Part shown: positions 46,363-55,531 of the stretch, piece by piece
Position numbering within the stretch: the stretch's first letter is position 1
How the letters are laid out: each line of letters begins with the position of its first letter
Assembly (NCBI RefSeq): GCF_014640195.1
Contig: NZ_BMGM01000004.1
Span: forward strand, 211,358-275,357
Reading direction: 5' to 3'
DNA: 64,000 bases
Source: Psychroflexus planctonicus
GTDB taxonomy: Bacteria; Bacteroidota; Bacteroidia; Flavobacteriales; Flavobacteriaceae
Made by a program: the position numbers and the translations under genes
The notes under the pieces: generated by a model
What the model was told of the DNA's origin: nothing
The model's input: only the letters and a program-made list of their open reading frames with translations
The model's database searches: none

Positions 46363-47379
46363 ATGAAGTATAAATTTCTTATCGTTCTATTTCTAACTGC
46401 TCAATTTGGCTTTTCGCAAATTGGAGGACAAAATACCTATCAATTTTTAAACCTTCCTGTTAATCCTGCGCAATCTGCCATGGGTGGAAAAGTGGTTACC
46501 AGTCTGAGTTATAATCCATCTATGGGTTTGCTTAATCCTGCTAATATTAATGAAGATATGGCCGGACAAGTTTCCGCTAATTATATGAATTACATTGCAG
46601 ATATTGGTTATGGTACTGCTTCTTATGCTCACAAAGTAAATGAGAAATACGGCGTTCTTCAAGCTGGAGTTACCTATATAGATTATGGTAATTTTGATGG
46701 GTTTGATGAATTTGGTAACGAAACTGCAGATTTTGGTGGTAACGAAGTTGCAGTAAGTATGGGTTACGCATATCAACTTCCAGATACACGATTTTCATTC
46801 GGAATCAATATTAAAGCTATTACTTCCCGTTTAGAGCAGTATTCTTCATTCGGAATGGCTTCAGACATTGGCGTAACCTATTATAACCCCGAAAGCAAAT
46901 GGATTTTTTCTGGAGTTTTACGAAACGCTGGAGGACAACTTAAAGCTTTTGATGAAGTTACAGAATCTCTGCCTTTGGAGTTGATTTTTGGAATGTCTAA
47001 AGAATTAGAAAAAGTGCCTATCCGTTGGCACGTAACTTTAGAAAATATGCAAGAATGGGATTTGGCCTTTAGAAATCCATCCCGAGATGAAACTGACCTA
47101 GAAGGAAACGTAACTAGAGATGACCCTAGTTTTCTAAATAATGTTTTTCGACATACCGTTTTTGGAGTTGAATTGTTTCCCAATGGTGGATTTACTGTTC
47201 GTTTAGGTTATAGTTTCAGACGAGCAGAAGAATTAAGAGTAATCGATCAGCGTTCTTTTGCTGGTTTAAGCGGTGGTTTTCAAATTAAATTCAATCGCTT
47301 CCGCTTCAGTTATTCCTACATGCGTTTCAATCAAGCTGCCAGTTCCAGCTTCTTCGGAGTGGATATTGATTTAAAGTAA
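46363..47379 (+). CDS. porQ: Type IX secretion system protein PorQ
   Basis: A 338-residue outer-membrane protein with a signal peptide (AQFGFSQ). The PorQ pattern is GGQNTYQFLNLPVNPAQSAMGGK in parts, SLSYNPSMGLLNPANI, GVLQAGVTYIDYGNFDGFDE in parts, and a barrel-like C-terminal half ending FRFSYSYMRFN. PorQ is part of the T9SS attachment machinery that PorU uses to process and anchor secreted proteins. It fits with the two T9SS-sorted proteins in this window. Its gene lies alone after lon. Confidence 0.88.
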   Translation: MKYKFLIVLFLTAQFGFSQIGGQNTYQFLNLPVNPAQSAMGGKVVTSLSYNPSMGLLNPANINEDMAGQVSANYMNYIADIGYGTASYAHKVNEKYGVLQAGVTYIDYGNFDGFDEFGNETADFGGNEVAVSMGYAYQLPDTRFSFGINIKAITSRLEQYSSFGMASDIGVTYYNPESKWIFSGVLRNAGGQLKAFDEVTESLPLELIFGMSKELEKVPIRWHVTLENMQEWDLAFRNPSRDETDLEGNVTRDDPSFLNNVFRHTVFGVELFPNGGFTVRLGYSFRRAEELRVIDQRSFAGLSGGFQIKFNRFRFSYSYMRFNQAASSSFFGVDIDLK

Positions 47380-47553
47380 CCCGTTTTCCAGTCGGCGCAG
47401 CCTTATCAGAACCGTCATACCGCACTTGATGCGGTATCTCATGCCTGAGAAACGGAATTATTGTGCTAAGTAACATCAGAACTAAATACATATAGATGCC
47501 ATATATCGGCTATTGCCGATTACGGCATGACAGTTTTAAATTATTTCGATTTA

Positions 47554-47625
47554 CGGATTGCAAATCCGCGAACTCACGAATAACAGTTTTTAGATGGTGT
47601 TTTGTTTTCACGGATTGCAAATCCG
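47554..47625. repeat. Pair of palindromic REP-like repeats
   Basis: CGGATTGCAAATCCG occurs twice, at 47554-47568 and 47611-47625, each a CGGATT/AATCCG stem with a 3-base loop and followed by CG. Related CGGATTTGAAATCCG palindromes occur after the pyruvate carboxylase gene. The gap 47380-47637 otherwise holds no gene. Confidence 0.7.
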
Positions 47626-47637
47626 CGAGCACAGGTT

Positions 47638-48219
47638 TTAGCCGTGAATGGACTCTTTTTTACTCAAATCTTTCATGATTTCAGCTTCAAAAGCTAAAAG
47701 TTGTTGCCATTTGTCATTCACCGTATTTTCATCACCATACTGTCTAGCTAGTTTTAAAAATAAAGTATAATGTCCAGCTTCACTGATCATTAGTTTACGG
47801 TAAAAACGAGCTAATTTGGTGTCTTTTAAGTTTTCAGAGAGCAACCTGAAACGTTCACAGCTTCTGGCTTCAATTAAGGCAGCATACATCAAACGGTGAG
47901 TAAGTTGGTCAACCCGACTTCCACCTTTTGGAAAAAATTTCAATAGCGCAATTACATATTCATCTTTTCGGTCTCGACCTAATGCAATTCCTTTTTCAAT
48001 TAATAAATCGTGTACCATTTTAAAATGGCTCATTTCTTCTTGAACCAAATCTGTCATTTCATTAACCAACTCCGTATATTCAGGAAAACTTACGATTAAT
48101 GAAATAGCAGTTGATGCTGCTTTTTGTTCGCAATGAGCATGATCAATCAAAATTTCATCGATGTTTTTCTCTGCAATATTCACCCATCTCGGGTCGGTGG
48201 GAAGTTTTAATCCTAACAT
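47638..48219 (-). CDS. miaE: tRNA-(ms2io6A)-hydroxylase
   Basis: A 193-residue ferritin-like di-iron enzyme that hydroxylates the isopentenyl side chain of ms2i6A37 in tRNA. The iron ligands are in DHAHCEQKAAS, EEMSHFKMVHD, IEARSCERF and SEAGHYTLF. MLGLKLPTDPRWV is the family's N-terminus. It requires MiaA and MiaB products made elsewhere. It sits 3 bp after dnaX, so co-transcription is likely. Confidence 0.9.
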   Translation of the reverse strand: MLGLKLPTDPRWVNIAEKNIDEILIDHAHCEQKAASTAISLIVSFPEYTELVNEMTDLVQEEMSHFKMVHDLLIEKGIALGRDRKDEYVIALLKFFPKGGSRVDQLTHRLMYAALIEARSCERFRLLSENLKDTKLARFYRKLMISEAGHYTLFLKLARQYGDENTVNDKWQQLLAFEAEIMKDLSKKESIHG

Positions 48220-48222
48220 ATT

Positions 48223-50010
48223 TTATATATCTAAATCAAAGGTTTTACGTAATGTATCTAATGCTGGGTTGGCTTCCATCATTTTCATGTACTTTTCTCT
48301 TGGAGTGTAGGCATATTTTTTAACTTCTTGAAAATCAACTTCAATTTGTAAGTTGAGATGTGTATTTTGTAATCGCTCTTTTAAGAATGCAAGCAACTTA
48401 TTTTGAGCCCTTAAAACACTATCTTTCATCGTGTTGTTTGGATAAGTTAAATGTATGCTGGTTCCTTTTAGCACAGGATTTCCAGTGGCTAAAGTAGAAG
48501 GCAAAATTTTATTGCCTTTCTTTTCTAAGTTTTCAATATAATCTTTCCAAGCTTTTTGAAAATCTTCTTCAGTGAATTTTTCATTAAGCACTACATCTTC
48601 CTTTTTGTTTTTTTGCTGTTCTTCTAAAAGCTGTTTCTTCTTTTTAATAGCGCTTAATGATAAGCCAGAAGCAGGTTTGTTTTCTTCATTAGCTGGAGAT
48701 TCTTCTACTTTTTGTTGTTGAATTTCAACATTAGAATGGGTGTTATTTATGTAGTTTTCTACTTTTTTTTCAGTTGAAGCTTGATTATTTTCAACTCTAG
48801 AATTAGGTGTTTCAGTTGAAGCCTGAGGAACTTCATTATTTTCATTAGAACTTCTTTCAGAATGAACTTGTTTTTTCTCCATTGAAGCTTTTGGAGCTTC
48901 CACTTCATTCGGACTTAAGATGCGTTGGTTAGTCTTTTTTTTTTCGATTTCGCTTGCATTGGTAATCGAAGCCAGCTTCATCAAGCATAATTCTACATGC
49001 AAACGCTGATTTAAACTCGTTTTGTACTCAAAATCACAGGTGTTGGCTAAATCTATTCCTTTCATTAAAAATGAATAAGGTGTTTTTTCAGATTGAGTTC
49101 TGTAGGTTTCTTTGGTGTTTTCGCCTACTTCAAGCAGTGGAATAGTGGCGGAATTTTTACAAACCAACAAATCTCTAAAATGATTGGCCAGACCACCAAT
49201 AAAATGTTGCCCATCAAAACCTTTTGCTAAAATGGAATTGAAATACACCAGCAAATCTGGAATTTTATTATCTAAAATGAAGTCGGTAGCCGTAAAAAAA
49301 GCTTCGTAATCCAGCACGTTTAAATTTTCGGTAACCGCTTTTCGGGTTAAGTTATTTCCCGAAAAACTCACCACCCGATCGTAAGTAGAAAGTGCATCCC
49401 GCATGGCACCATCTGCTTTTTGAGCAATAATGTGCAAGGCATCATCTTCTGCATTTACGCCTTCTTTTTTGGCAATTTCATGCAGATGCATTTTAATGTC
49501 GTTTACCGTAATGCGTTTGAAATCGAAAATCTGACAACGCGACAAAATAGTTGGAATAATTTTGTGCTTTTCGGTAGTTGCTAGAATGAAAATAGCATGT
49601 TTCGGCGGTTCTTCTAAGGTTTTCAAAAAAGCATTAAATGCCGATTGAGAAAGCATGTGAACTTCATCTATAATATAGACTTTATATTTTCCAGTTTGCG
49701 GAGGAATCCGAACCTGATCGGTTAAATTCCGAATATCTTCCACCGAGTTATTCGATGCAGCATCCAATTCAAATATATTGAAAGTGAAATCTGTTGAAGC
49801 ATCTGAAGCATCATCTTGGTTGATTTTTTTGGCCAAGATTCTAGCACAAGAAGTTTTTCCAACGCCACGTGGACCCGTAAACAATAAAGCTTGAGCCAAA
49901 TGATTTTGTTCAATGGCTTTTTCTAAAGTATTAGTAATGGCTTGTTGTCCAACTACATCTTTAAATTTTTCCGGTCGGTATTTTCGGGCAGATACTACAA
50001 AATGTTCCAT
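48223..50010 (-). CDS. dnaX: DNA polymerase III gamma/tau subunit
   Basis: A 595-residue clamp-loader ATPase. Walker A is GPRGVGKTS, Walker B/DExx is VYIIDEVHMLS, and sensor regions follow (LATTEKHKIIPTILSRCQ in parts). The cysteine zinc module of E. coli DnaX is missing: after TSCARILAKKIN the sequence has no CxxC, as in flavobacteria. A long, low-complexity, Ser/Glu/Asn-rich linker (about 375-480) separates the AAA part from a C-terminal domain. I use the ATG at 50010 (MEHFVVSARKYRP). No obvious slippage site was noted. Confidence 0.93.
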   Translation of the reverse strand: MEHFVVSARKYRPEKFKDVVGQQAITNTLEKAIEQNHLAQALLFTGPRGVGKTSCARILAKKINQDDASDASTDFTFNIFELDAASNNSVEDIRNLTDQVRIPPQTGKYKVYIIDEVHMLSQSAFNAFLKTLEEPPKHAIFILATTEKHKIIPTILSRCQIFDFKRITVNDIKMHLHEIAKKEGVNAEDDALHIIAQKADGAMRDALSTYDRVVSFSGNNLTRKAVTENLNVLDYEAFFTATDFILDNKIPDLLVYFNSILAKGFDGQHFIGGLANHFRDLLVCKNSATIPLLEVGENTKETYRTQSEKTPYSFLMKGIDLANTCDFEYKTSLNQRLHVELCLMKLASITNASEIEKKKTNQRILSPNEVEAPKASMEKKQVHSERSSNENNEVPQASTETPNSRVENNQASTEKKVENYINNTHSNVEIQQQKVEESPANEENKPASGLSLSAIKKKKQLLEEQQKNKKEDVVLNEKFTEEDFQKAWKDYIENLEKKGNKILPSTLATGNPVLKGTSIHLTYPNNTMKDSVLRAQNKLLAFLKERLQNTHLNLQIEVDFQEVKKYAYTPREKYMKMMEANPALDTLRKTFDLDI

Positions 50011-50159
50011 GCTACAAATATACATTAGCCATGTAAACCTAAAAATCTAATTTCAAAATTACTTCAATAGAATTTTATTCTTTTAAAAAAGAAACCTTAA
50101 AATTGTTTTAAGTGCTTGCATTTACTGCTTTTAAATAGTGATTTTTGAAAAAAAAATGA

Positions 50160-50561
50160 ATGGCGAAGAAAAAACCAGATCAAGTAGTATTTGATGAAGA
50201 AGAAGAAAAATACAACGCAAGTTTACTCCCGTACGCAAGTAATACGGGTGCTCCAAAAATAACGCCAACCGATGTTACGTCTTGGAAAAACAACAATGTC
50301 CAAAAAGTAAATCACCAAATAAAAACGAAGTATGATGCTTTGAAAAAGGAATACGAAGCTTTGATGGAGCAATATGAATACAACAATTTAATTTATAATG
50401 CCACTTATAACTTTGAACCCATTGTAGGCGAAACTTATCATTTATATGAACACGAAAAAAAAGGAATTTTCCTTTCCTTAATTGCTCCAAACGAATGTAA
50501 TTTCAACTTTAAAGGAAGTTTCCGTTTAAACGAAGATAAAATGTGGGTGAAAATAGATTAA
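50160..50561 (+). CDS. DUF2452 protein
   Basis: A 133-residue soluble protein with the DUF2452 pattern: KPDQVVFDEEEEKYNASLLPYA in parts, GAPKITPTDVTSWKNNNVQKVNHQ in parts, then EYEALMEQYEYNNLIY and a beta-rich C-terminus (GETYHLYEHEKKGIFLSLIAP, in parts). The family is common in Bacteroidetes and has no known function. It diverges from dnaX, and is 29 bp before the aldehyde dehydrogenase gene. Confidence 0.82.
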   Translation: MAKKKPDQVVFDEEEEKYNASLLPYASNTGAPKITPTDVTSWKNNNVQKVNHQIKTKYDALKKEYEALMEQYEYNNLIYNATYNFEPIVGETYHLYEHEKKGIFLSLIAPNECNFNFKGSFRLNEDKMWVKID

Positions 50562-50590
50562 ATTTAGGACTGCTTAAAAACTAATTTGAA

Positions 50591-51946
50591 ATGATTCAAC
50601 AATACAATCCATATAATGGAGATTTTTTAAACGAGTTTCAATACATTTCGAATACAGATGTTGAAGCTGCAATTACTAATGCGCACCAGGCTTTCAGAAA
50701 TTACAAGCAGATTCCGTTTGAAGAACGTAGCAAAGGTTTAAGAAATTTGTCTTCTCTTTTAAAAGAAAATAAAAGCAAATTAGCCACTTCTATGATGCTT
50801 GAGATGGGAAAACCTATTGCTCAAGCCAAAGCAGAAATTGAAAAATGTGCTTGGGTTTGCGAATTTTACGCAGAAAATGCAGCTTCTTTTTTAACTCCTA
50901 AACAAGTTAGAACTGATGCTCAGCTTAGTGAAATTCATTATGAAGCTTCTGGAATTTTGCTAGCCATTATGCCGTGGAACTATCCATTTTGGCAAGTATT
51001 GCGTTGTTTGGCTCCAGCAGTTATGTTGGGAAATGCTGTTGTTTTGAAACATGCAGATAATGTATTGCAGTCTGCTAAATTGCTAGAAAATTTGGTTTTA
51101 GAAGCTGGGTTTCCCAAATACATTTTTCAACATCTTATTATAAAAGAAGAGCAAACAGAACTGATTATTGCGAATCCGCATGTAAAAGCAGTCACTTTAA
51201 CAGGAAGTACAAAAGCCGGTAAAGCAGTTGCAAAATTAGCAGGAAAACACATTAAAAAATCGGTCTTAGAATTGGGCGGAAGTAACGCTTTGGTTGTTTT
51301 TAAAGATGCCGATGTAAAAACTACCGTAAATATTTGTGTGAAAGCCCGATTTCAAAACACAGGTCAAAGTTGCATTGCAGGAAAACGCCTTTTGCTTGAC
51401 GAAGCTATTTATGAAGAATTTATGCTAGAGTTAGAGCAAAAAGTGAAGGAACTCGTGGTTGGAAATCCTGCAGAAAACGAAACCTACATTAGCGTTTTAG
51501 CAAGAGAAGATTTAGCTGAAAATTTAGAAAATCAGTTGAAAAAATCTGTAGAAATGGGAGCAAAAATTCGCTGTGGTGGAAATAGAAAATCTACCTTTTT
51601 TGAACCTACTCTTGTTGAACATGTCACCCCCAAGATGCCTGTTTTTGAAGAAGAAACTTTTGGGCCGCTTTTGGCGGTCACATCTTTTAAAAATACAGAT
51701 GAAGCCATAAAATTAGCAAACCATCAGCATTATGGATTAGGTGTTTCTTTATTTACAAAAGATATTGAAATGGCCAAAAAGATAGCTACAAAATTTACCG
51801 ATGGAGCTGTATTTGTAAATTCATTGGTAAAAAGTGACCCTAGACTTCCATTTGGAGGAAGCCAAGATTCAGGTTATGGTCGTGAACTAGGAAAAGAAGG
51901 TTTGCTAGAATTTGCAAACATCAAAACGCTTTACGTAGAAAGTTAA
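50591..51946 (+). CDS. NAD(P)-dependent succinate-semialdehyde dehydrogenase
   Basis: A 451-residue aldehyde dehydrogenase superfamily member. The cofactor-binding PWNYPFWQVLRCLAPAVMLGN in parts and TLTGSTKAGKAV, general-base Glu227 (LELGGSN) and nucleophile Cys261 (NTGQSCIAGKR) are all intact. The ENLPFGG-like end (PFGGSQDSGYGRELG) fits the succinate-semialdehyde group (GabD/Sad), which oxidises succinate semialdehyde to succinate. The substrate is inferred from overall pattern. Confidence 0.87.
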   Translation: MIQQYNPYNGDFLNEFQYISNTDVEAAITNAHQAFRNYKQIPFEERSKGLRNLSSLLKENKSKLATSMMLEMGKPIAQAKAEIEKCAWVCEFYAENAASFLTPKQVRTDAQLSEIHYEASGILLAIMPWNYPFWQVLRCLAPAVMLGNAVVLKHADNVLQSAKLLENLVLEAGFPKYIFQHLIIKEEQTELIIANPHVKAVTLTGSTKAGKAVAKLAGKHIKKSVLELGGSNALVVFKDADVKTTVNICVKARFQNTGQSCIAGKRLLLDEAIYEEFMLELEQKVKELVVGNPAENETYISVLAREDLAENLENQLKKSVEMGAKIRCGGNRKSTFFEPTLVEHVTPKMPVFEEETFGPLLAVTSFKNTDEAIKLANHQHYGLGVSLFTKDIEMAKKIATKFTDGAVFVNSLVKSDPRLPFGGSQDSGYGRELGKEGLLEFANIKTLYVES

Positions 51947-52072
51947 TTTACTTTAAACCTAAAATTTCATAAATGTTGAAACAACTTGAAAAGTAACTCA
52001 GCATTCATTTATTTGGGTAAAAAACAATTAAATTCAATTGATAAATATTGGTTAGAAAAATCTAAGGATGTT

Positions 52073-52080
52073 TATATTTG
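52073..52080 (+). promoter_or_regulatory. -7 box (TATATTTG) of pheT
   Basis: TATATTTG fits TAnnTTTG, with TTGG ending 21 bp upstream (52048-52051). The start codon is 82 bp downstream, so a leader of about 75 nt is expected. I saw no clear attenuator in it. Confidence 0.5.
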
Positions 52081-52162
52081 CAGCTTCAAAATTGCGGTAA
52101 TGATTTTTGTTTTTTTCATATAGTACAATAAAAATCAATAACTAACCGCTAAACATTTTCTA

Positions 52163-54586
52163 ATGAAGATTTCATACAACTGGTTAAAGCAATTTATCAA
52201 CACTAAACTAAGCGCAGAAAAAGTAGGCGAATTACTTACCGATTTAGGCTTAGAAGTAGAAGGAATTACAGATTTTGAATCGGTTAAAGGTGGCTTAAAA
52301 GGCATTGTTGTGGGAGAAGTTGTAACATGTAAGCAACATCCAAATGCAGATCGATTAAAACTTACCGAAGTAAATGTAGGCGAAGATAAAAATCTACAAA
52401 TAGTATGTGGAGCACCTAATGTTGCAGCGGGTCAAAAAGTTCCCGTTGCTGTAATTGGCACCACACTGTATGACGAAAAAGGCGAAGCTTGGAAAATTAA
52501 AAAAGGGAAAATTCGTGGTGAAGCAAGTCACGGAATGATTTGCGCTGAAGATGAAATTGGACTTGGTAAAAGCCATGACGGAATTATGGTTCTAGATGAA
52601 AGCTTAAAACCGGGTACGCCGCTCAACCAAATTTTTGAAATTGAAACAGACAAAGTTTTTGAAATTGGATTAACGCCTAACCGTGCCGATGCCATGAGTC
52701 ATTGGGGAGTTGCTCGCGACTTAAGAGCAGCTTTAATTCAAATTGAAAAAAATGCACCGATAAACACTGCTCCAGTAAGTAGTTTTCATGTAGAAGATAG
52801 AAGCAAACGCATCAACATAAAAGTTGAAAATTCTAAATTAGCTCCGAGATATTGTGGCTTAACCATCAGTGACATTCAAGTAAAAGAATCACCTTTATGG
52901 TTACAAAACAGACTAAAAGCAATTGGCGTAAAACCCATTAATAATGTGGTAGATGTCACTAATTTTGTACTTCACGATTTAGGTCAGCCTTTGCATGCTT
53001 TTGATGCAGATAAAATAAAAGGAAACAAAATCATTGTAAAAACACTTCCTAAAGGGACAAAGTTTACCACTTTAGACGAAGTAGAACGCGAATTGCACGA
53101 AGAAGATTTAATGATTTGTGATGAAAAGAAACCACTTTGTATTGCTGGTGTTTTTGGTGGTTTAGAATCGGGTGTGACAGAATCTACATCCAGTATTTTT
53201 CTAGAAAGTGCTTATTTTGATCCAGTTAGTGTTCGGAAAACAGCCAAAAGGCATGCTTTAAATACAGATGCATCTTTTCGTTTTGAACGTGGAATTGATC
53301 CCAATATCACCGAATATGCATTACAACGCGCAGCTATTTTAATTGAAGAACTTACCGGCGGTAAAATAAGTAGCGATATAGACGATTTCTACCCGAAGAA
53401 AATTGAAGATTTTCAAGTGTTTTTAACCTTCGATAAAATCAATCAACTTATTGGTGAAGAAATTGATTCGGGAATTATTAAAACCATTTTATCTTCATTA
53501 GAAATTAAGGTAAATAATGTTTCAGAAAGCGGAATGGGCTTAACTATTCCAGCTTATCGTGTAGATGTTAGAAGAGAAGTAGACGTAATTGAAGAAATCC
53601 TTCGGGTGTATGGCTACAACAACATCAAGCTAAATGATAAATTTAATGTTTCAGTTGCCATTTCTGATAAATTTGAAGATCATAAAATTCAACAGATTAC
53701 AGCGCAACTTTTAGTAGCAAAAGGTTTTTATGAAACAATGGCGAATTCATTAACGACGCCAAAATACATTGAGTTTACAAAAGATTTAACTGCTTCAGAA
53801 AACGTAGAAATTTTAAATCCGTTGAGTCGAGATTTGTCTGTAATGAGACAAAGTATGTTGTTTTCAGGTTTAGAAAGCTTAGCTTATAATTTGAATCGTC
53901 AAAACTCAGATTTAAAGTTTTTTGAATTTGGAAAAACCTATCACCAAAAGGAAAAACGGGAAGAATACAAACATTTAAGTTTGTTGGTTACTGGCTCAAC
54001 TCATTCAGAAAGTTGGACGCTAAAACAAGCCCATGCCGATTTCTTCTATTTCAAAGGCATCATTGAAAGCATTTTACAACGTTTAGGAATTACCGATTAT
54101 CAATTTACTAAATCGGATGCTAGTATTTTTGCTGAAGGATTAGTTTTTCAAATAAAGGACAACAACTTAGTGACTTTCGGAAGAGTAAATCAATCTATTT
54201 TAAAGGAGTTTGATATCGATCAAAATGTGTTGTATGCAGATTTTAACTGGAATTACATATTAAAATTAGCTAAGAAATCTACTTTTCAATTTCAAGATAT
54301 TCCTAAATTTCCAAGTGTAAGAAGAGATTTTGCCTTGCTAGTAGATGATGCAATTAGTTTTGATGCTATTTCGCAAATTGCCTACAAGACAGAAAAGAAA
54401 ATATTGAAATCGGTTAACTTATTTGATGTATATCAAGGAGAAAATTTACCCAAAGGTAAAAAAAGTTATGCGGTGAGTTTTACTTTTCAGGATGCTCACA
54501 AAACCTTGACCGATAAGCAAATTGACAAAACAATGGATAAATTCCTAAAACAGTTTCAGCAGGAAATTGGCGCAAGTTTGCGTTAA
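52163..54586 (+). CDS. pheT: Phenylalanine--tRNA ligase beta subunit
   Basis: An 807-residue subunit of the alpha2-beta2 enzyme that charges tRNA-Phe. The N-terminal tRNA-binding domain (VVGEVVTCKQHPNADRLKLTEVNVG in parts; ~40-150), B3/B4 editing domain (APRYCGLTISDI, VVDVTNFVLHDLGQPLHAFDADKI in parts), B5 (~410-480), and the C-terminal anticodon-binding FDX-ACB domain (FPSVRRDFALLVDD) are all visible. Domain order and length are normal. No pheS is in the window. Confidence 0.95.
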   Translation: MKISYNWLKQFINTKLSAEKVGELLTDLGLEVEGITDFESVKGGLKGIVVGEVVTCKQHPNADRLKLTEVNVGEDKNLQIVCGAPNVAAGQKVPVAVIGTTLYDEKGEAWKIKKGKIRGEASHGMICAEDEIGLGKSHDGIMVLDESLKPGTPLNQIFEIETDKVFEIGLTPNRADAMSHWGVARDLRAALIQIEKNAPINTAPVSSFHVEDRSKRINIKVENSKLAPRYCGLTISDIQVKESPLWLQNRLKAIGVKPINNVVDVTNFVLHDLGQPLHAFDADKIKGNKIIVKTLPKGTKFTTLDEVERELHEEDLMICDEKKPLCIAGVFGGLESGVTESTSSIFLESAYFDPVSVRKTAKRHALNTDASFRFERGIDPNITEYALQRAAILIEELTGGKISSDIDDFYPKKIEDFQVFLTFDKINQLIGEEIDSGIIKTILSSLEIKVNNVSESGMGLTIPAYRVDVRREVDVIEEILRVYGYNNIKLNDKFNVSVAISDKFEDHKIQQITAQLLVAKGFYETMANSLTTPKYIEFTKDLTASENVEILNPLSRDLSVMRQSMLFSGLESLAYNLNRQNSDLKFFEFGKTYHQKEKREEYKHLSLLVTGSTHSESWTLKQAHADFFYFKGIIESILQRLGITDYQFTKSDASIFAEGLVFQIKDNNLVTFGRVNQSILKEFDIDQNVLYADFNWNYILKLAKKSTFQFQDIPKFPSVRRDFALLVDDAISFDAISQIAYKTEKKILKSVNLFDVYQGENLPKGKKSYAVSFTFQDAHKTLTDKQIDKTMDKFLKQFQQEIGASLR

Positions 54587-54672
54587 GTTTTTGTCCAACG
54601 CTTCAATATTTGCTTAACAGAAGTTAAAATTCGATTTGTATTTGTAGATAATGCTTTAAGCTTCTTACTTTT

Positions 54673-55410
54673 ATGTCAGAAAAAAAAGCTATGCTAGAAA
54701 AGACGAATATCAAGAATAGATTGGATGCTGTAAGGGAAAAGTCTAGTACAAGCAGCATTGATGTATTAAATGAAGTGCAATCCATTTTAAATCAGACGCA
54801 TAAGGACGATCAAGAAATTGTAGATAGAATTGAAAATTCGGATACAGAGATTCCTAATCAGCTCAATTTTGATTTATTAGAATCGGAAAACATCTATCAC
54901 ATTTCACAAATAGGCAAAATTTGTATCGATTACCGATTACGTTTTTTAGATTCTAAATTATATAAAGGCGATTTACCTTACGAAGCCATTTCGAAAATTA
55001 AAGAACTAGAAAATAAACACAATACTACTTTGAATGGTTTTAAAATGATGGCACCATCAAAATTATTCAAATTAGAAAATGCTGACGATCCATTGTTGTT
55101 TGCACCTATGGGAAATGGTTATTATTATTTTATTCATAAATGGGGTTCAGATTTGCATCCGCTTAGAAAAATAATGATGTGGCCTTTCAAGACTTTTGAA
55201 ACTTTTATCTTCACCATATTTTTAACTAGTTTATTATTTACCTATCTAGTACCCAAAGGATTTTTCATGGATCAAAATTCAGGAACAGAATTCTTTTTAC
55301 TCTTTATATTTATGTTTAAATGGTTAGGCGGCATTGCCTTATATTACGGATTTGCAAAGGGTAAAAACTTTAATACAGCAATATGGCGGAGTAAGTTTTT
55401 TAATGCTTAG
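54673..55410 (+). CDS. Hypothetical protein with two C-terminal membrane helices
   Basis: A 245-residue protein. The N-terminal ~100 residues are polar and probably coiled (NRLDAVREKSSTSSIDVLNEV in parts). The middle (LLFAPMGNGYYYFIHKWGSDLHPLRKIMMWPF in parts) is followed by two hydrophobic segments (FETFIFTIFLTSLLFTYLV and FFLLFIFMFKWLGGIALYYG) near 180-235. Not a recognised family. It follows pheT by 86 bp and is closed by a terminator, so could be read from the pheT transcript. Confidence 0.72.
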   Translation: MSEKKAMLEKTNIKNRLDAVREKSSTSSIDVLNEVQSILNQTHKDDQEIVDRIENSDTEIPNQLNFDLLESENIYHISQIGKICIDYRLRFLDSKLYKGDLPYEAISKIKELENKHNTTLNGFKMMAPSKLFKLENADDPLLFAPMGNGYYYFIHKWGSDLHPLRKIMMWPFKTFETFIFTIFLTSLLFTYLVPKGFFMDQNSGTEFFLLFIFMFKWLGGIALYYGFAKGKNFNTAIWRSKFFNA

Positions 55411-55416
55411 ATATAC

Positions 55417-55443
55417 ATCCCGCCAATGAGCGGGATTTTTTTT
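55417..55443 (+). terminator. Rho-independent terminator
   Basis: A GC-rich stem ATCCCGC (55417-55423) with GCGGGAT (55430-55436) and a T tract to 55443. Confidence 0.85.
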
Positions 55444-55531
55444 GCTTATCTCAAAAATACCACTAAACTTTTCGCATTTTTGTGCGTCTAAAATCAAAAT
55501 TTAAATTTATTAATCTACTAATATTAGTTCA

